A DNA stretch of 64,000 nucleotides from Robiginitomaculum sp. (GTDB lineage: Bacteria > Pseudomonadota > Alphaproteobacteria > Caulobacterales > Maricaulaceae), in contig JAKIUV010000001.1 of NCBI GenBank assembly GCA_021647375.1, positions 1-64,000 of the forward strand, read 5' to 3'. Positions 63,845-64,000 of this stretch are shown piece by piece. Both the position numbers and the translations under genes were made by a program. Position 1 is the stretch's first letter, and the number at the start of each line of letters is the position of its first letter. The notes beneath the pieces are model-generated. The model was not told where the DNA came from. It worked only from the letters and a program-made list of their open reading frames with translations, and made no database searches.

Positions 63845-64000
63845 GGCTTTAAGCCGTCAATTACACCAAATTTAAGTACGGCCAAAGCATCGTCGTCTAT
63901 CTTGACCAGCCGCCTAGTTTTTAAATTGAACCGACAGCCAGACCCGACAAAACTTGTCCAACATTGGCCACTGACCGGATCTAAAATCCAGTGACAAATT
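63841..64000 (-). CDS. 3' end of a probable hot-dog thioesterase, truncated by window edge
   Basis: An open minus-strand frame of 52 codons runs from the window edge to a TAA at 63841-63843. It reads as a protein C-terminus: CHWILDPVSGQCW, then FNLKTRRLVKIDDDALAVLK and GLKP. The spacing of these elements resembles the last strands of 4-hydroxybenzoyl-CoA-thioesterase-like proteins, but the fragment is short and the family assignment is tentative. Convergent with the hydrolase, overlapping by 4 bp. Confidence 0.45.
   Translation of the reverse strand, partial: ICHWILDPVSGQCWTSFVGSGCRFNLKTRRLVKIDDDALAVLKFGVIDGLKP

Noticed and set aside
1..64000. CRISPR array, prophage or rRNA operon
   Set aside because: No regularly spaced short repeats, no phage structural genes and no rRNA-like sequence were found.

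Overview
The window looks like a contiguous piece of an alphaproteobacterial chromosome of moderate GC, most plausibly from the Hyphomonadales/Maricaulales (Hellea or Robiginitomaculum type). I infer this from the gene content: a DUF4167 RNA-binding-like protein, a flagellar block with motE, a DUF6468-like gene, fliL and fliFHNPG, a class I lysyl-tRNA synthetase, a Tad pilus locus, a methylcrotonyl-CoA carboxylase locus and a GCS2-type carboxylate-amine ligase. No database search was possible; all names rest on motifs, lengths and gene order.

Layout. 0-6.7 kb: 3' part of cobT, an NhaC-type antiporter, a penicillin-acylase-family enzyme and a DUF2130 protein. 6.7-9.3 kb: gene-poor stretch with a small membrane protein, a LysR regulator and a tRNA-Ser(GGA) flanked on both sides by broken tRNA-Ser copies and a 76-bp direct repeat. 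9.3-14.1 kb: ybdK-like ligase; a secreted DUF4329/JAB-like protein followed by a lipoprotein gene that has been duplicated with the tail of its neighbour and is decaying (one intact, one frameshifted, one truncated copy); N-formylglutamate amidohydrolase; msrA. 14.1-21.3 kb: terC and two divergent flagellar operons. 21.3-33.3 kb: prfA-prmC, DUF4167, a prolyl oligopeptidase lipoprotein, tRNA-Leu(CAA) beside a long imperfect palindrome, a small lipoprotein, a YqaA-type membrane protein, murI, then a GtrA-methyltransferase fusion with two GT39-like membrane glycosyltransferases.

33.3-42.4 kb is the region I consider most interesting: eight minus-strand genes that read as one operon. They encode a YiiX-like permuted papain, a long coiled-coil protein, an unassigned protein, an AAA+ ATPase with intact Walker motifs, a DUF6638-like protein, a small two-TM protein, a DUF1523-like membrane protein and an M50-like membrane metalloprotease. 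A divergent S24/HTH regulator lacking the catalytic serine sits at the head. Function is not established; a membrane-associated ATPase/protease stress system is an inference.

42.4-64 kb: TPR protein, lysS (class I), DsrE-like protein, HIT, a FemAB-like acyltransferase, RidA, nitroreductase, a candidate structured RNA, a leucine-catabolism set (ivd, mccA, mccB) with palindromic elements between the genes, tadABCD, nfuA-like, tsaB, a GNAT enzyme, a Bcr/CflA-type MFS transporter, an alpha/beta hydrolase and the 3' end of a probable hot-dog thioesterase. Palindromic intergenic elements recur at five places (26.6, 36.4, 46.9, 51.3 and 53.5 kb).
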